Positions 13,210 through 13,383 of a stretch of DNA of 13,383 bases are shown here, piece by piece (positions within the stretch are counted from its first letter, which is position 1; the number at the start of each line of letters is the position of its first letter). Below the pieces are notes generated by a model that had not been told where the DNA came from, made no database searches, and saw nothing but the letters and a program-made list of their open reading frames with translations. This DNA comes from Deltaproteobacteria bacterium. Its GTDB lineage: Bacteria; Chloroflexota; Dehalococcoidia; Dehalococcoidales; BS750m-G39. Both the position numbers and the translations under genes were made by a program. The DNA lies in assembly GCA_013202445.1 (NCBI GenBank), contig JABMRW010000048.1, forward strand, positions 1-13,383, written 5' to 3'.

Positions 13210-13383
13210 CTAGTGGCTCAAGTAGTGTCTAACCGCTTCTCTACAAACTTGCTCAACTCTCTTTTTATATTCGGGGGGTAGTGGCTTGCCATATCTAATA
13301 GCCTTGCGCCTTCTGTTTTTGCTAACACCCTTGAGGCTTTTACCTAGCTCAATGTATAGGTTTGCATAGGAACTGGATACCCT
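13210..13383 (-). CDS. C-terminal part of an unrecognised basic protein (partial)
   Basis: The last 57 codons of a minus-strand gene that enters from the right edge, with its stop TAG at 13212-13210. The peptide is helical and very basic: YANLYIELGKSLKGVSKNRR, then RKAIRYGKPLPPEYKKRVEQ and VCREAVRHYLSH. The Arg/Lys run suggests nucleic-acid binding, for example the end of a recombinase or replication protein, but nothing diagnostic is visible. A terminator follows it immediately. Coding status is inferred from the uninterrupted frame, plausible codon use and the downstream terminator. Confidence 0.55.
   Translation of the reverse strand, partial: RVSSSYANLYIELGKSLKGVSKNRRRKAIRYGKPLPPEYKKRVEQVCREAVRHYLSH

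Noticed and set aside
1..13383. CRISPR arrays, rRNA, tRNA genes and insertion sequences
   Set aside because: No regularly spaced direct repeats, no cloverleaf or rRNA-like stretches, and no transposase motifs were seen on either strand.

Overview
The window is bacterial, gene-dense and moderately GC-rich. It looks like an anaerobic Chloroflexota of the Dehalococcoidia type: it has a 46-aa four-cysteine protein of the DUF5679 kind, a TAXI-type TRAP transporter and a Chloroflexota-like set of hypothetical proteins. This assignment is inferred from protein character, not from a marker gene.

Left part (about 1-6400) is ordinary metabolic sequence. A plus-strand radical SAM/SPASM enzyme (334-1323) converges on a minus-strand operon, and their ends overlap by 8 bp. 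In order of transcription the operon encodes an adenylate-forming PaaK/LuxE-like enzyme (5920-4319), a TAXI-family substrate-binding lipoprotein (4303-3257) and a fused DctQ-DctM TRAP permease (3217-1316). A recognisable promoter lies upstream of the operon. Next comes a one-gene transcription unit for the DUF5679-like protein (6300-6160), with its own promoter and strong terminator.

Right part (6409-13126) is one tightly packed minus-strand operon of 13 genes, several overlapping by 1-28 nt, ending in an intrinsic terminator at 6409-6451. It is a PRTRC-type (ParB-Related, ThiF-Related Cassette) accessory island built around a prokaryotic ubiquitin-like system. The recognisable parts are a 61-aa ubiquitin-like protein ending in GTKG (PRTRC protein C), an E2-like protein (protein B), a JAB/JAMM isopeptidase-like protein (protein A) and a ThiF/E1-like adenylating enzyme. 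Around them are a zinc-ribbon protein, a 260-aa acidic protein that may be the protein F equivalent, and several small proteins I do not recognise. Downstream in the same operon is a complete, extra-looking DNA polymerase III beta sliding clamp followed by three small proteins. Two of these carry QxxLF peptides that resemble clamp-binding motifs. No ParB, ParM-like ATPase, integrase or replication gene is inside the window; the island continues to the right.

The most interesting ideas are: (1) a complete Ubl-E1-E2-JAB set physically linked to a sliding clamp, suggesting that replication or repair proteins are modified in a way analogous to PCNA modification; (2) possible clamp-binding peptides in neighbouring genes; and (3) three tandem hairpin terminators just before the first gene of the cassette, with no room for a promoter after the last one, suggesting read-through or antitermination control.
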